Shown: piece by piece, positions 5,929 to 5,987 of the stretch | Position numbering within the stretch: the first letter of the stretch is position 1 | Layout of the letters: each line of letters begins with the position of its first letter | Source of the DNA: CAZPAV01 sp964584755 | GTDB taxonomy: Bacteria > Actinomycetota > Acidimicrobiia > Spongiisociales > UBA5794 | Length of the DNA stretch: 5,987 bases | Assembly: GCA_964584755.1 (NCBI GenBank) | Contig: CAZPAV010000080.1 | Span: 1-5,987 of the forward strand | Direction: 5' to 3' | Translations under genes and position numbers: made by a program | Notes under the pieces: generated by a model | What the model saw: only the letters and a program-made list of their open reading frames with translations | What the model was told of the DNA's origin: nothing | Database searches by the model: none

Positions 5929-5987
5929 CTGCCCCTTATACACATCTCCGAGCCCACGAGACAGGCAGAAAACTCGTATGCCGTCTT
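5929..5987 (+). other. Nextera adapter, i7 index and P7 read-through (not genomic)
   Basis: Bases 5929-5947 match the 19-base Tn5 mosaic end as it appears in Nextera read-through, with two T-to-C differences at 5932 and 5934. Bases 5948-5962 (CCGAGCCCACGAGAC) are the rest of the Nextera read-2 adapter. Bases 5963-5970 (AGGCAGAA) equal the i7 index I know as N703. Bases 5971-5987 match the start of the P7 flow-cell sequence with one difference at 5972. Genomic sequence therefore stops at 5928. Confidence 0.98.

Overview
The window looks like a short draft or metagenomic contig from a very GC-rich bacterium. By eye the GC content is roughly three quarters, with strong G/C preference at third codon positions, GTG starts and 4-base GTGA gene overlaps. 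An actinobacterium is the most likely source (inference; the sequence holds no rRNA or other marker gene). Every gene I can support belongs to envelope glycan assembly: polyprenyl-phosphate-sugar synthesis, GT-C-type membrane glycosyltransferases, an O-antigen ligase/polymerase-type protein and the tail of a GT4-type glycosyltransferase.

Layout. Bases 1 to about 120 are 82% G and look like a base-calling artefact rather than genome sequence. They run into a plus-strand set of three genes. First is the 3' part of a membrane protein with a soluble C-terminal domain, GT-C-like, ending at 1205. Second is an O-antigen ligase/polymerase-type membrane protein (1259-2740), preceded by a 15-codon mini-ORF with a good Shine-Dalgarno whose stop overlaps its GTG start. 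Third, after a 78-base gap, is a DUF2304-like/GT2 fusion (2819-3889). Converging on these from the right are two translationally coupled minus-strand genes. The upstream one is cut to its last 39 codons (5809-5928) and looks like a GT4 glycosyltransferase C-terminus. The downstream one is a 638-residue GT-C-type membrane protein (3896-5812). The two convergent stop codons are 6 bases apart. The window ends at 5929-5987 in a Nextera transposase adapter, an i7 index and P7 flow-cell sequence.

How the genes may work together (inference). The GT2 enzyme would charge a polyprenyl phosphate with a sugar on the cytoplasmic face. The GT-C-type proteins would use such lipid-linked sugars on the outer face. 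The ligase/polymerase-type protein would polymerise or transfer the glycan, and the GT4 enzyme would build it from nucleotide sugars in the cytoplasm. This is a recognisable type of glycan locus. I see no CRISPR array, mobile element, tRNA, rRNA or defence system. The clearest unusual signals are technical artefacts at both ends; the best biological leads are the DUF2304-GT2 fusion, the GT-C-like proteins and the coupled mini-ORF.
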